39,012 nucleotides of DNA from Streptomyces palmae (lineage in GTDB: Bacteria > Actinomycetota > Actinomycetes > Streptomycetales > Streptomycetaceae). A program made the translations under genes and the position numbers. The notes below the pieces were generated by a model. It made no database searches, was not told the DNA's origin, and was given only the letters and a program-made list of their open reading frames with translations. The stretch lies in NCBI RefSeq assembly GCF_004684805.1, contig NZ_SRID01000020.1, positions 1 through 39,012 of the forward strand, written 5' to 3'. Shown here in pieces: positions 23,912-32,540 of the stretch (its first letter is position 1; the number at the start of each line of letters is the position of its first letter).

Positions 23912-24895
23912 TCAGTACGGCACCACCTCCGGCGGCCCGCGCAGCCCGCGCCAGACCGGAGCGCGCAGCCGGCCGCCGCGGGTCCACTCCAGGAACTCCA
24001 CCTCGCCGACCAGCACCGGACGCACCCAGCGCACCGGTTGCTCCACCTCGATGCCGCCGCTGTCCTCGAAGGGCGGAGCCGGGGTGTCCAACGGGCGCAG
24101 CAGTTCGGCGAGCAGGGCGCTCTCCCGTTCGGAGAAGCCGGTCCCCACCGACCCGGCATAGCGCAGCCCCACCGCGCCCGCCACCCCGACCAGCAGGGAG
24201 CGCAACGCACGCTCCCCCTCGTCCCGCGGTACCCAGCCGCCGATCCGCACCTCCACGGTGCGCACATGCTTGGTCTTGATCCACTCGCGGGAGCGCCGAC
24301 CCGGCTCGTAGCGGGAGCCGACGCGCTTGGCGACCACCCCTTCGAGACCGCGGTCCAGCGTCCAGTCCATCGCCACCCGCCCCAGACCGGGCGGCCAGTA
24401 CGGCGGAACCGCCGCCTGCGGGACATCCACCGGCAGCCTCTCCAGCAGCTCCCGGCGCTCCGTGTACGGCAGCCCGGTGGTGTCCCGCCCGCCCAGCCGC
24501 AGGACGTCGAAGAGCATCAACGTCACCGGATAGGCGCGGGCGGCGGCCCGTACCGCCGCCGGACGGGTGAGCCCCATCCGCTGCTGCATCCGGCCGAAGT
24601 CCGGGCGGCCGGTCTCGTCCAGGGCCACGATCTCCCCGTCCAGCACCGCCGCCAGCCCGGGGACGGCGAGCGCGCCCAGCTCCGGATAGCTGTCGGTCAC
24701 CAGCCGTCCGGTACGGCTGGTGAGCAGCACCCCGCCGTCCCCGGGCAGATGCACCAGAGCCCGGGCGCCGTCCCACTTGACCTCGTACGCCCAGTCGCCG
24801 CCGGTGGGCAGCGGGCCGGGCGTGGCCAGCATCGGCCGCAGCCCGGACGGCGCGGGGCCCGGTGCGGACCCGGGCTCGGACGGACGGGAGGCCAT
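23912..24895 (-). CDS. ATP-dependent DNA ligase (LigC/LigD ligase-domain type)
   Basis: A 327-residue ATP-dependent ligase. Motif I is YEVKWDGARAL with the adenylated Lys near residue 39. Motif III (VLDGEIVALDETG), motif IV (EGVVAKR) and motif V (REWIKTKH) follow, then a C-terminal OB-fold. There is no polymerase or nuclease domain, so it resembles the separate ligases that act with LigD/Ku in actinobacterial end joining, or LigC in excision repair. No Ku or LigD polymerase gene is nearby; the PolX gene is 16 kb away. The start is set at the ATG at 24895, where the family N-terminus begins shortly after, although its ribosome binding site is weak. Confidence 0.87.
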   Translation of the reverse strand: MASRPSEPGSAPGPAPSGLRPMLATPGPLPTGGDWAYEVKWDGARALVHLPGDGGVLLTSRTGRLVTDSYPELGALAVPGLAAVLDGEIVALDETGRPDFGRMQQRMGLTRPAAVRAAARAYPVTLMLFDVLRLGGRDTTGLPYTERRELLERLPVDVPQAAVPPYWPPGLGRVAMDWTLDRGLEGVVAKRVGSRYEPGRRSREWIKTKHVRTVEVRIGGWVPRDEGERALRSLLVGVAGAVGLRYAGSVGTGFSERESALLAELLRPLDTPAPPFEDSGGIEVEQPVRWVRPVLVGEVEFLEWTRGGRLRAPVWRGLRGPPEVVPY

Positions 24896-25010
24896 AGGCC
24901 GATCAAAACCCGGAATCCGCGCCGCCGCAGGCCGGCGGCCGCCCGGTGTCCCGCCTCGCCGCCGGCCGGCCCTTCGGGGCGGCGGTGGCACACGGCGCCC
25001 GGTGCCGCCG

Positions 25011-26999
25011 TCAGGCCGCCCGGTACGCGGCGGCCTGAAGGGTGAACATCTGCGCGTACTCACCCCCGAGCGCCATCAGCTCGGCATGGGTGCCGGACTC
25101 GGCCACCCGGCCGTCCTGGAAGACGTAGATGCGATCGCACTCCACCACGCTCGCCAGCCGGTGGGAGATCAGCACGGTGATCCGCTCCGGATTCCGGCGG
25201 CCGTGCAGCACCGAGGAGTAGACGGCGTGCTCGGCACGCGGATCCATGTTGGCGGTGGGCTCGTCCAGGATCAGCAGCGAGGCGTCCTTGTAGAGGCCGC
25301 GGGCCACCGCGAACTTCGCCCAGTTGCCGCCGGACAGCTCGCTGCCCTCCCGGAACCGCTTGGACAGCGGGGTCGTCCAGCCGTGCGGCAGCCCGGCGAT
25401 CACCCGGTCGGCGCCCGAGTCCACCGCGGCGTCCCTGGCCCGCTCGGGGTCGGCGGCGGTGATGGTGCCGGCCGAGACGGTGATGTTGGCGAGCGCCGAC
25501 AGCGGCCACTTCACCGGGTCCTGGAGGACCATCGCCACCCGGCCGTGCACCGTCTCGTTGTCCAACTCCCGCAGGTCCACGCCGTCCCAGCGGATGGCCC
25601 CCGCGTCGGCCTCGTACAACCCGGCCAGCAGCTTGGACATGGTCGACTTGCCGGAGCCGTTGGCACCCACGAAGGCCACCGTGGAGCCGGCGTGCAGGGT
25701 CATCGACACCCCGCGCAGCGCCGGGGCCCCGGCGTCCGGATAGGCGTACACCAGATCCTCGACGCTGATGGTCTTCACCCGCTCCGGAGCCGGGCGACCG
25801 GTGCGGCGCGGACGCAGCGCCCGGCACCGGTCCTGGAACTCCAGCAGGTCGTCCACCCACAGCGCGTGCTCATAGACGTAGTGCAGGGCCAGCACGATCC
25901 GGGACAGGGTGCTCTGGCCGGTACGGATGGCCAGCACCGCGCCGCCGCCGGCGGCCAGCGGCAGCCAGCCCCCCATGGTCATCCAGATCAGCGTGGCGTA
26001 GGTCAGCGCGGTGGCCGCCCCGCCCAGGGCCCGCCCCAGCAGCCCGGTGGCCGCCTCCTGGCGGCCGAGCCGGCCGTCCTCGGTCTCGATCAGCCGGGCG
26101 ATCCGCTCGTGTTCGCCGAGCAGCGCCGACTGGGCCCTGCAGGACCGCAGTTCGGCGGCCGAACTGCGGTCCAGCAGCAGCCAGCTGAACATCCGGATGC
26201 GCCGTTGCAGGGTGCTGTGGCGGACCTGGGACAGGAACCGGGCGCGCGCCGAGCGGACCGCGGCGAGCCCCTGCGGCAGCACCGAGGCCAGCAGCAGCGG
26301 CAGCAGCAGGGGGTGGAGCAGCGTCAGCACCCCGGCCGCCCCCACCAGGCTCAGCAGCGCCGAGGCCAACTGGATGAGCTGGCCGATCGACTCCCGGGTG
26401 TAGTACAGGCCGCGGTCGAAGGCGCGGTAGGAGTCGTCGGACCAGTGGGCGTCGTCCACCGCCTCCAGCCGCACATGGGCGGTCAGCCGCAGGAACTCCG
26501 TCTCCGCGGTGCGGCGCACCCGGGGGACCAGCCGGGCCTGGCCCAGCGCCACCACGGCGTCCAGCACGGCGCGCACCATCAGCAGCCCGGCCACCAGGAC
26601 CAGCGAGGGAAGCGCCGAGCGCACCCGGTCGGCGGTGGCGCCCTGCGCGAACAGCGCCTGCAGCACCCCCACCGACGCCCAGAGCCCGAACGCGCCCATG
26701 ACCGCCGACAGCAGCTGCGCCACGACCACTCCGGCGGTGGCGCGCGGATCGGCGTCCCAGGCCAGCCGCAGCACCCGCCGGCTGATGGCGGGCAGTCTGC
26801 CCAGCATGTGCCGCAGACTCGTGCGGGACGCGGCTCCGTCCCAGGTGACCCAGTACGCGTCGGTCAGTTCGTCGCCCAGCGCGGCGCCGGTCGGCGCGGC
26901 CTGGGCCGTGGCCGGGGGAAGCGGCAGCGTCACCGCGCCGCGCGCACCCCTTGCCCGGCCCGCCGTCTTCCGCTGCGGGCATGTCGTGACATCGTCCAT
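25011..26999 (-). CDS. ABC exporter (fused membrane and ATPase domains)
   Basis: A 662-residue half-transporter with about 100 residues of N-terminal extension, an exporter-type membrane domain (about 70-370, six spans) and a C-terminal ATPase. Walker A GANGSGKST lies near 445, the Q-loop as VLQDPVK, then a signature reading LSGGN rather than LSGGQ near 550, Walker B LLILDEPTANMD near 575, and the switch His in ISHR. Such proteins work as homodimers or with a partner and export peptides, lipids or drugs. The ATG at 26999 follows GGAGG by eight bases. It is a single gene with no adjacent precursor or biosynthetic genes. The next gene downstream, the ligase, starts 115 bases beyond its stop. 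Confidence 0.9.
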   Translation of the reverse strand: MDDVTTCPQRKTAGRARGARGAVTLPLPPATAQAAPTGAALGDELTDAYWVTWDGAASRTSLRHMLGRLPAISRRVLRLAWDADPRATAGVVVAQLLSAVMGAFGLWASVGVLQALFAQGATADRVRSALPSLVLVAGLLMVRAVLDAVVALGQARLVPRVRRTAETEFLRLTAHVRLEAVDDAHWSDDSYRAFDRGLYYTRESIGQLIQLASALLSLVGAAGVLTLLHPLLLPLLLASVLPQGLAAVRSARARFLSQVRHSTLQRRIRMFSWLLLDRSSAAELRSCRAQSALLGEHERIARLIETEDGRLGRQEAATGLLGRALGGAATALTYATLIWMTMGGWLPLAAGGGAVLAIRTGQSTLSRIVLALHYVYEHALWVDDLLEFQDRCRALRPRRTGRPAPERVKTISVEDLVYAYPDAGAPALRGVSMTLHAGSTVAFVGANGSGKSTMSKLLAGLYEADAGAIRWDGVDLRELDNETVHGRVAMVLQDPVKWPLSALANITVSAGTITAADPERARDAAVDSGADRVIAGLPHGWTTPLSKRFREGSELSGGNWAKFAVARGLYKDASLLILDEPTANMDPRAEHAVYSSVLHGRRNPERITVLISHRLASVVECDRIYVFQDGRVAESGTHAELMALGGEYAQMFTLQAAAYRAA

Positions 27000-27282
27000 C
27001 TCCGCCCCCTCCACACCGGCCGGGCCCGCCAGCCGGTACGACGTGAACCAGCCAGCCCATCTGACGAAATGACGGGCTGATGGGTGAACGACGCCGCCGA
27101 CCGCTCCGACACGGTCCAGCGGCACGTGCCTGGAGCGGATGCCCCCGCGGCGCTCGCGCCGGTGTGCGACGTTTCAGGGGGCGCGCGCGCCGCACATTCG
27201 GTGGCGCGGGGCGAGCGCCTCGCCGCGCCCCGTGCGCCGGGGCGCCATGGGGCGCCCGGCGGACGGGACCGGTGGGGCGCGG

Positions 27283-29397
27283 TCAGCCGTTCGGCACCTG
27301 CCATTCACCCAGGCCCGGAAGGAGGAGTTCGGGCCGCACCGGCAGGTCCCGCACCCGTACGCCCGTGGCGTGCCATACCGCACTGGTGACGGCTGCCGCG
27401 GTGCCGACGATGCCGATCTCGCCGATGCCCTTGGAGCCCATGGGATTGAGCTGTTCGTCCGGTTCGTCGATCCAGTACGCGCTCACCTCGGGCACGTCGG
27501 CGCACACCGCCAGGTGGTAGGAGGCCAGATCGCGCTCGGCGTGGTCACCGAAGCGCGGGTCCATGGTGCTGTGCTCCAGCAGCGCCATCGAACCGCCCAT
27601 GATCATCCCGCCGACCAGTTGGGAGCGCGCGGTGCGCGGGTTGAGGACCCGGCCCACCGCGAAGACGCCCAGCAGCCGCCGAAGCCGGGTCTCCCCGGTG
27701 TCCATGTCCACCGCCACCTCGGCGAACTGGGCCCCGAAGGCGTGCCGGGCGTACCGCTGCGACCTGTCCGCCACGTCCTGCGCGGTGTCCGCCCGCACCG
27801 AGAGCCCGGTCTCCGGCAGCGGACCGCCCAGCTCCGCCAGCTCCTTGGCGAGCGCCTGTGCCGCCTTGTGGACGGCCCAGCCCCAGGAGGCCGTACCGGA
27901 GGAGCCGCCGGCCACCGGGGCCGGCGGCAGATCGCTGCACCCGATCTCGATGTCCACCAGCTGCGACGGGACTCCCAGCGCCTCGGCGGCGATCTGCGTC
28001 AGTACGGTCCGCGCCCCGGTGCCGATGTCGGTGGCGTTGGTCCGCACCCGGAAGCGTCCGGACGCCTCGGCGACCGCCTCGGCCTGCGAGGGGGCGACCT
28101 GTGCCGGATAGCAGGAGGCCGCCATCCCGGTGCCGGTCAGCCAGCGGCCCTCGGACCGCACCCCGGGCCGCGGGTCGCGGCCCGCCCAGCCGAAGCGGCG
28201 GGCACCGTCCCGCAGACAGGCGGCGAGCCCGCGGCTGCTGAAGGGGTGTCCGGAGTCCGGTTCGGTATCGGTGTCATTGCGCAGCCGCAGCTCCACCGGG
28301 TCGATCCGGCAGGCGACGGCCAGCTCGTCCATCGCCGCCTCCAGCGCGAACATCCCGGAGCACTCGCCGGGCGCCCGCATCCAGGAGGGCGAGGGCACGT
28401 CGAGTCGGGTGACCCGGTGCGTGGTGCGGCTGTGCGGACTGGCGTACATGATGCGGGCCGGGACAGCCGCCTGCTCGACGAACTCGCGGAGAGTGGAGCT
28501 GTAGGTGTACACCTCGTGCGCCAGCGCGGAGATCCGCCCCTCGGCGTCCGCGCCGATCCGCACCCGCTGCTCGGTCGCCGCCCGGTGTCCCGTCACGGCG
28601 GCCATCTGCGGCCGGGGCACGGCGAGTTTGACCGGGCGCCCGGTGTGCCGGGCCGCCATGACGGCGAGGACCACCTGGGGGCGCGGCGTGCCCTTGGAGC
28701 CGAACCCGCCGCCCACGTGCTCGCAGCTGACGGTGACCTGCTCCTCCGGGAGCGCGAACAGGGCGGCCAGCGTCTCCCGCACCCAGTCGGCGCCCTGGGT
28801 GGATTCGTACACGCGCAGCCGGTCGCCCGCCCAGACGGCGGTGGTGGCATGCGGCTCCATGGGGTGGTTGTGGAGCGCCGGTGTCCGGTAGACCTCGTCG
28901 ACGCACACCGCCGAGTCCGCGTAGGCGGCGTCGAAGTCCCCGCGCTCCCGGTCGGTGGCGTAGAGCCCGTTCACCTTGTCGGGCTTGTACATGCCGGGGT
29001 GGTCCGCTCTGAGCACCACGTCGTGCGGCTCGGCGCGGTAGTCCACCCGTACCGCCCCGGCACCGGCCCGGGCCGCCTCCAGGGAGTCCGCCACGGCGAG
29101 CGCGACGTACTGCCCGCGGTGCGCCACCCGCGGTGACTGGAGCACCAGCAAGGTGGCGTCGTCCACCTCGCCGAGGCGCGGCGCGTTCTCATGGGTGAGG
29201 ACCGCCAGTACCCCGGGCTCGGCGAGCGCCGCGGCGCAGTCGATCGAGGTGATCTCGCCCTTGGCGATCGTCGCGGGCACCGGCCAGGCGTAGCAGCAGC
29301 CGTCCACCGGGTGGTCGACCGCGTACCGGGCGGTGCCGGTGACCTTCTCCCGGCCCTCCAGCCGCGCCAACGGCTCCCCGAGTCCACCGCCGTTCAC
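27283..29397 (-). CDS. paoC: Molybdenum hydroxylase large subunit (PaoC/YagR type)
   Basis: A 704-residue molybdopterin-binding subunit of the xanthine oxidase family. Seen are ARYAVDH near the start, the Mo-cofactor loop GGGFGSKG, the MRAPGE segment and the C-terminal KGIGEIGIVG, whose Glu is the catalytic base. Length and pattern fit PaoC/YagR and 4-hydroxybenzoyl-CoA reductase-like enzymes that oxidise aldehydes or purines. The start is the GTG at 29397, overlapping the stop of the FAD subunit (GTGA) and preceded by GAGGAGGA. It is the last gene of a coupled three-gene operon in the order FeS-FAD-Mo. No Mo-cofactor maturation gene is adjacent. Confidence 0.9.
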   Translation of the reverse strand: MNGGGLGEPLARLEGREKVTGTARYAVDHPVDGCCYAWPVPATIAKGEITSIDCAAALAEPGVLAVLTHENAPRLGEVDDATLLVLQSPRVAHRGQYVALAVADSLEAARAGAGAVRVDYRAEPHDVVLRADHPGMYKPDKVNGLYATDRERGDFDAAYADSAVCVDEVYRTPALHNHPMEPHATTAVWAGDRLRVYESTQGADWVRETLAALFALPEEQVTVSCEHVGGGFGSKGTPRPQVVLAVMAARHTGRPVKLAVPRPQMAAVTGHRAATEQRVRIGADAEGRISALAHEVYTYSSTLREFVEQAAVPARIMYASPHSRTTHRVTRLDVPSPSWMRAPGECSGMFALEAAMDELAVACRIDPVELRLRNDTDTEPDSGHPFSSRGLAACLRDGARRFGWAGRDPRPGVRSEGRWLTGTGMAASCYPAQVAPSQAEAVAEASGRFRVRTNATDIGTGARTVLTQIAAEALGVPSQLVDIEIGCSDLPPAPVAGGSSGTASWGWAVHKAAQALAKELAELGGPLPETGLSVRADTAQDVADRSQRYARHAFGAQFAEVAVDMDTGETRLRRLLGVFAVGRVLNPRTARSQLVGGMIMGGSMALLEHSTMDPRFGDHAERDLASYHLAVCADVPEVSAYWIDEPDEQLNPMGSKGIGEIGIVGTAAAVTSAVWHATGVRVRDLPVRPELLLPGLGEWQVPNG

Positions 29398-30407
29398 CGC
29401 TCCTCCTCACCGGGTGTCGGGCCGCCCGACCGGGCGAGCCGGGCCAGGGTGCGCACCGCCGTGTTCCGCAGCATCGGGACCTTGAACGCGTTGTCGTGCA
29501 GCGGTTCGGCCGGGGCGAGTTCGGCTTCCAGCGCGGTGGTGAACGCGGCCTCGGTGGCCGGGCCGCCCAGCAGCCGCTCCTCCGCCGTGTAGGCGCGCCA
29601 GGGTTTGGCGGCCACCCCGCCGAAGGCCAGCCGCACCCGGCTGACGGTGCCGTCCAGCACCTCCAGCGCTGCCGCCACGGAGACCAGCGCGAAGGAGTAG
29701 GAGGCGCGGTCGCGTACCTTGCGATAGGCGGAGTTCACCGCCTCCGGCACCGGGCCCAGTTCGACGTGGGTGATCAGATCGCCGTGCGCCAGCACCGTGT
29801 CCCGCTCCGGATGCTCCCCGGGCAGCCGGTGCAACTCGGTGACCGGCACCGTACGCTGCCCGTCCGGCCCCAGCACATGGACCTCGGCGTCCAGCGCGGC
29901 CAGCGCCACCGCCATGTCGGAGGGGTGGGTGGCCACGCAGTGCGGCGAGGCGCCCAGCACCGCCAGCTCCCGGTGCACCCCGGTACGGGCCGGGCAGCCG
30001 GTGCCCGGCTCGCGTTTGTTGCACGGTTTGCCGATGTCCTGGAAGTACAGGCAGCGGGTGCGCTGGAGCAGGTTCCCGCCGATGGTGGCGGCGTTGCGCA
30101 GCTGCGGTGAGGCGCCGGCCAGCAGCGCCTGGGAGAGCACGGGGTAGCGCTCGCGCACCACCGGCTCGGCGGCCAGCTCGCTGTTGCGTACCGCGGCTCC
30201 GATCATCAGCCCGCCGGACGCGGTACGGTCCACCGTGCCGTGCGGCAGCCGACTCACGTCCACCAGCAGTTCGGGGCGCTCCACCCCCAGCTTCATCAGG
30301 TCGACCAGGTTGGTGCCGCCGCCCAGGTAGCAGGCGCCGGGCGTGGCGGCCAGCGCGGCCACGGCGTCCTGCGCCCGCTGGGCGCGCTGGTAGCCGAAGG
30401 ACTTCAT
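29394..30407 (-). CDS. paoB: Molybdenum hydroxylase FAD subunit with 4Fe-4S insert (PaoB/YagS type)
   Basis: A 337-residue FAD-binding subunit. FAD contacts are seen as LGGGTNLVDLMK and ASPQLRNAATIGGNLLQ. After these comes an insert with four cysteines (TRC, PCN, GCP and PHC) ending in ATHPSDMAVAL. This is the extra 4Fe-4S cluster loop of PaoB and 4-hydroxybenzoyl-CoA reductase, absent from ordinary xanthine dehydrogenases. The rest is the CO dehydrogenase flavoprotein C-terminal domain. The ATG at 30407 overlaps the stop of the upstream FeS subunit (ATGA). The protein passes electrons between the 2Fe-2S subunit and FAD and then to an acceptor that cannot be told. Confidence 0.9.
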   Translation of the reverse strand: MKSFGYQRAQRAQDAVAALAATPGACYLGGGTNLVDLMKLGVERPELLVDVSRLPHGTVDRTASGGLMIGAAVRNSELAAEPVVRERYPVLSQALLAGASPQLRNAATIGGNLLQRTRCLYFQDIGKPCNKREPGTGCPARTGVHRELAVLGASPHCVATHPSDMAVALAALDAEVHVLGPDGQRTVPVTELHRLPGEHPERDTVLAHGDLITHVELGPVPEAVNSAYRKVRDRASYSFALVSVAAALEVLDGTVSRVRLAFGGVAAKPWRAYTAEERLLGGPATEAAFTTALEAELAPAEPLHDNAFKVPMLRNTAVRTLARLARSGGPTPGEEER

Positions 30408-30988
30408 CGGGCTTCTTCCTGAGGGAGGGATCCGGCCGTCTCGGACCGGGGCAGCCGGCCGCCGGCGACCTCGCACACCGCGCGGACGATGTTCGGATAG
30501 GCGCTGCAGCGGCAGAGGTTGCCGCTCAGCCGCTCCCGCACCTCGGCCTCGGTGGCCGGCACCGGGTCCGGGGAGCGGTGGTCCGGGGCGGTGACCGCGC
30601 TGGGCCGGCCGGCCGCCATCTCGGCCAGCGCCCCCACCGCCGAGCAGATCTGGCCCGGGGTGCAGTAGCCGCACTGGAAGCCGTCATGGGACAAGAAGGC
30701 CTCCTGGAGCGGGTGCAGCCGGGTCCCGTCCGCCGGCAGGCCCTCCACGGTGGTGATCCGCGCACCGTCCTGGGCCACCGCCAGCAGCAGGCAGCCGCAC
30801 ATCCGGGCGCCGTCGACGAGCACCGTGCAGGCTCCGCACTGGCCGTGGTCGCAGCCCTTCTTGGCACCGGTCAGATCCAGCCGCTCGCGCAGGACGTCCA
30901 GCACGGTGCTGCGGTGGTCGACCACCAGCGTGCGCGGAATGGCGTTCACCTCCAGGGTGATCCGGGACGTGTGCCGTTCCGCGGCCAT
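30404..30988 (-). CDS. paoA: Molybdenum hydroxylase 2Fe-2S subunit (PaoA/YagT type)
   Basis: A 194-residue iron-sulfur subunit with two 2Fe-2S clusters. The plant-ferredoxin type is CDHGQCGACTVLVDG with a fourth Cys in MCGC. The helical type is CGYCTPGQIC plus CRCSAYPNI. This is the standard small subunit of the xanthine oxidase family. The E. coli homologue PaoA carries a twin-arginine signal that takes the whole complex to the periplasm. Here the protein starts MAAERHTSRITL with no such signal, so the complex is probably cytoplasmic. GAGGAGG five bases before the ATG at 30988 is among the strongest ribosome binding sites in the window and marks the first gene of the operon. Confidence 0.93.
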   Translation of the reverse strand: MAAERHTSRITLEVNAIPRTLVVDHRSTVLDVLRERLDLTGAKKGCDHGQCGACTVLVDGARMCGCLLLAVAQDGARITTVEGLPADGTRLHPLQEAFLSHDGFQCGYCTPGQICSAVGALAEMAAGRPSAVTAPDHRSPDPVPATEAEVRERLSGNLCRCSAYPNIVRAVCEVAGGRLPRSETAGSLPQEEAR

Positions 30989-31055
30989 GCCTACCTCCTC
31001 GCCGGGGCGCTCCGCCGGGCCGGGGCAGCGCGGGGCTGTCCGGACCGGCCATCTC

Positions 31056-31081
31056 TTCGGTAACCGGAAGTGGTCATTCCG
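31056..31081. promoter_or_regulatory. Cluster of CCGGAA/TTCCG half sites, possible operator
   Basis: Upstream of the divergent molybdenum hydroxylase operon and DUF2267 gene, TTCGG-TAA-CCGGAA (31056-31069) is followed by CGGAA-N7-TTCCG (31065-31081), overlapping it. The repeated half sites suggest a regulator binding site. No regulator gene is adjacent. Confidence 0.3.
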
Positions 31082-31199
31082 AAACGGCGCCGGTGCGGTG
31101 TCACCCGGCGGCGGGCGACCGCCCGAGGCGATTGGCACGGGCCTGCCGGGGAACCCGGGCAGACGGGGAGCGGCACATCGAGCCGAGGCGGTGCTGATC

Positions 31200-31694
31200 A
31201 TGCGCTACGAGGAGCTCACCGGGCGGATCCAGGCCCGCGCGCAACTGTCGGACCGGCAGTCCGCCGAACGGGTCACCCGCGCCACGCTGGAGACCCTCGC
31301 CGAACGCGTTCCGGACGGCCTGGCCGGCCATCTGGCCGACCAGTTGCCCATCGAGGCGGCCGAGCCGATGCGGCGGGTCGCGGCGAGCCACGAGGGCTCC
31401 CCCGAGGAGCGCGCCTACCGGCGGGCGCACGGCGAGCGGTTCGACCTGACCGGTTTCGCGGGCCGGGTGGCGTGGCGCGCCGGCACCACCGAGGACATCG
31501 CGCTGCGCGACGCGGCCGCCCTGTTCGAGGTGCTGGACTCCGCGGTGAGCCCGGAGCTGATGGAGCGCCTGTACGTGGCGCTGCCCCGGGACATCAGGCA
31601 GCTGCTCCCCGAGGCGCGGGCCGTCCTCGACCAGTCCGGCGCCGCCGAGTCGGCCGGGGTCGGGGGCGCCGGCGGGGCCGGCCGCACGGGGTAG
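31200..31694 (+). CDS. DUF2267 family protein
   Basis: A 164-residue soluble, helical protein of the DUF2267 type. The N-terminus MRYEELTGRIQARAQLSDRQ and the later segments ATLETLAERV, LADQLP and LFEVLDSAVSPELMERLYVALPRDIRQLLP are characteristic. These proteins are widespread in actinomycetes, often next to stress genes, and have no proven function. The start is the ATG at 31200; a GTG at 31191, three bases after GAGG, would add three residues. The last 15 residues are Gly/Ala rich. The YidB-family gene downstream (31837) is separated by 142 bases. Confidence 0.82.
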   Translation: MRYEELTGRIQARAQLSDRQSAERVTRATLETLAERVPDGLAGHLADQLPIEAAEPMRRVAASHEGSPEERAYRRAHGERFDLTGFAGRVAWRAGTTEDIALRDAAALFEVLDSAVSPELMERLYVALPRDIRQLLPEARAVLDQSGAAESAGVGGAGGAGRTG

Positions 31695-31836
31695 CCCGCA
31701 CGGGGGTGTCGACAGGGTGGCGGCGGGCACCCCGCACTCCCTTTTGGGTAGCTTCGTCGGACAGCTTCATCACCGTTGTCGGTGGGCCGGCGACGGCGCC
31801 GGACCGCCGTCGGTCCGGATCGAGGAAGGGCACTCC

Positions 31837-32247
31837 ATGGCCGGTAACGAACTGGGAAGCCTCCTCAGCGGACTGCTCGGACGCGGTCAGGACGCCACCT
31901 CCGAGCATCTGCTGGGCACGCTCCTCGGCGACCTCGGCAGCGGCAGCGGGAGCGGAGGCAACGCGCTGAACGGGCTGCTGGAGCAGCTCCAGGACGGCGG
32001 TCTCGCCGAGCAGGCCCGCTCTTGGGTGGGCACCGGCGCCAACACGCCCGTCACGGGGCCGGAGCTGGCCCAGGCCCTGCCGTACCAGACCCTGAACCAT
32101 GTCGCGGGGCAGGCCGGAGTGGCCCCCGAGGAGGCCGCCGACCGGCTCGCCGTGCTGCTGCCCGAGGTCGTGGACCGGCTCACCCCGGAGGGACAGGTGC
32201 CGCAGGGCTCGCTGGAGGAAGTGATCGAGCGCCACCGCGGCGGATGA
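31837..32247 (+). CDS. YidB-family (DUF937) protein
   Basis: A 136-residue protein. A Gly/Ser-rich first third (LLSGLLGR, LLGDLGSGSGSGG) precedes the YidB core: LLEQLQDGGLAEQARSWVGTGANTPVTGPELAQAL, then EEAADRLAVLLPEVVDRLTPEGQVP. Both the repeated LLG/LLE helices and the closing segment match the family. The function is unknown; the protein is soluble and probably oligomeric. The ATG at 31837 has GAGGAAGGG upstream, better than a longer frame from 31717. A degenerate tandem repeat begins 20 bases after the stop codon. Confidence 0.87.
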   Translation: MAGNELGSLLSGLLGRGQDATSEHLLGTLLGDLGSGSGSGGNALNGLLEQLQDGGLAEQARSWVGTGANTPVTGPELAQALPYQTLNHVAGQAGVAPEEAADRLAVLLPEVVDRLTPEGQVPQGSLEEVIERHRGG

Positions 32248-32267
32248 CGGCCCCACCGCCCCTGCGT

Positions 32268-32500
32268 GCGCTCCCCGTGCGGGATCGTCGCGACGCCCCG
32301 CGTTCACCGTGCCGTACCACCGTCCGCCGAGCCCGCGCCGCCTACGGTTGCCGCCGAACGGCAGCCAGTCCCCGTGTTCACCGTGCCGTGCAGCCGTGCC
32401 GTCGGCGCGCGCTCCCCGTGCCGGACAACCGTCCGCCCGAGCCCGCGCGGCCCACGGTGACGCCGAACGGCAGCCGCGGCGCCCTCCTGCTCACCGTGCC
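32268..32500. repeat. Degenerate GC-rich tandem repeat between the YidB and VOC genes
   Basis: This region has two imperfect copies of a block containing, in order, GCGCTCCCCGTGC (32268, 32409), ACCGTCCGCC (32319, 32428), GAGCCCGCGC, CGCCGAACGGCAGCC (32352, 32461) and TCACCGTGCCG. The latter elements repeat at a 109-base interval; the first pair is 141 bases apart, so copy 2 has lost about 32 bases. TCACCGTGCCG occurs three times in all. No gene is visible between 32248 and 32540. Confidence 0.7.
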
Positions 32501-32540
32501 GCACACCGCCGCGCACCCGCCGTGCCGTGCCGGGTCGCCC

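Noticed and set aside
23912..24895. Idea of an end-joining cluster linking the ligase with PolX
   Set aside because: The genes are 16 kb apart and in opposite orientation, and no Ku or LigD polymerase gene is present in the window.
21008..27000. Natural product cluster built around the radical SAM enzyme and ABC exporter
   Set aside because: The genes between them are a phosphatase and a DNA ligase, each with its own signals. No precursor peptide, carrier protein or tailoring enzyme is seen.
31741..31755. GGGTAG upstream of the YidB gene
   Set aside because: No GNNT element is found 13-16 bases upstream, so it does not complete a SigB-type promoter.
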